Origin: CAZAGT01 sp964484515
GTDB taxonomy: Bacteria > Desulfobacterota > DSM-4660 > Desulfatiglandales > HGW-15
Reading direction: 5' to 3'
Assembly (NCBI GenBank): GCA_964484515.1
Contig: CAZAGT010000321.1
Span: 1-5,781 of the forward strand
Length of the DNA: 5,781 nucleotides
Shown piece by piece: positions 5,657 to 5,781 of the stretch. Made by a program: the position numbers and the translations under genes. Under the pieces are notes generated by a model. That model did not search any database. It saw nothing but the letters and a program-made list of their open reading frames with translations, and was not told the DNA's origin. Each line of letters begins with the position of its first letter. Position 1 is the first letter of the stretch.

Positions 5657-5781
5657 TGCTTGTTTGAAAGTCCTCGATGAGGTTTCGACGGGCCCTGTGC
5701 CGGCGGCGCGGGACCGCCTCCTTGATGTAAACCCTACTGTTGCATAAACAACACGTCGAAAGGTGTGGAAAGACAAAAATA
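5657..5781 (-). promoter_or_regulatory. Leader region of the adenylyltransferase/ComB unit
   Basis: This stretch precedes ATG 5656 on the minus strand. It holds GAGGA at 5675-5671, the probable ribosome binding site. A stronger AAGGAGG at 5723-5717 is followed by no ATG, GTG or TTG at usable distance. A 5-bp inverted repeat TGTTG/CAACA lies at 5738-5753, and an 8-bp pair TTTCGACG (5683-5690) / CGTCGAAA (5754-5761) brackets the region. I see no convincing -35/-10 pair or sigma-54 promoter, and the true promoter may lie beyond the window. Confidence 0.4.

Noticed and set aside
5657..5776. TTG start at 5776 giving a 339-residue adenylyltransferase
   Set aside because: The added 40 residues are arginine-rich without recognisable motif, TTG 5776 has no visible ribosome binding site, and the family-like sequence begins only after ATG 5656.

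Overview
The window reads as ordinary chromosomal DNA from a Gram-negative, type IV pilus or type II secretion competent bacterium that uses sigma-54. The evidence is a bifunctional prepilin peptidase, an NtrC-class activator with a complete sigma-54 ATPase domain, and GC-rich compact gene packing. The mix of genes would fit a deltaproteobacterial, NC10 or Nitrospirota-like lineage, but nothing here fixes the taxon; this placement is inference.

Layout. Positions 1-330 hold no convincing gene: a GC-rich stretch (1-120, about 65% GC by hand count), then an AT-rich island (161-200, about 22% GC) with inverted repeats, leading up to the first gene. Positions 331-4042 are a tightly packed plus-strand operon of three genes: prepilin peptidase (331-1107), a two-transmembrane sensor histidine kinase starting at TTG (1123-2676), and an NtrC-family sigma-54 response regulator starting at ATG 2690 (to 4042). 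Gaps are 15 and 13 bases, and each downstream gene has a GAGGA-type ribosome binding site. Positions 4059-5656 are a convergent minus-strand pair: an E1-like ThiF/MoeB/HesA adenylyltransferase (5656 to 4757) followed by a ComB-like 2-phosphosulfolactate phosphatase homologue (4760 to 4059). The pair is joined by a 4-base ATGA stop/start overlap. Only 16 bases separate the two convergent units, and a 7-bp perfect hairpin spans that junction. Positions 5657-5781 are the leader of the minus-strand unit.

How they work together. The kinase probably senses an envelope signal through a periplasmic domain of about 150 residues and phosphorylates Asp54 of the regulator, which then drives sigma-54 transcription. 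Linkage to a prepilin peptidase suggests, but does not prove, control of pilus or pseudopilus functions. The minus-strand pair looks translationally coupled and so probably serves one pathway. The E1-like protein keeps the ATP/adenylation residues but lacks the cysteines used by MoeB/ThiF for zinc binding and sulfur relay. The ComB homologue departs from the usual active-site-region motif as I recall it. This pair is the least explained part of the window and the best candidate for an undescribed function. I saw no mobile element, CRISPR array, tRNA or rRNA.
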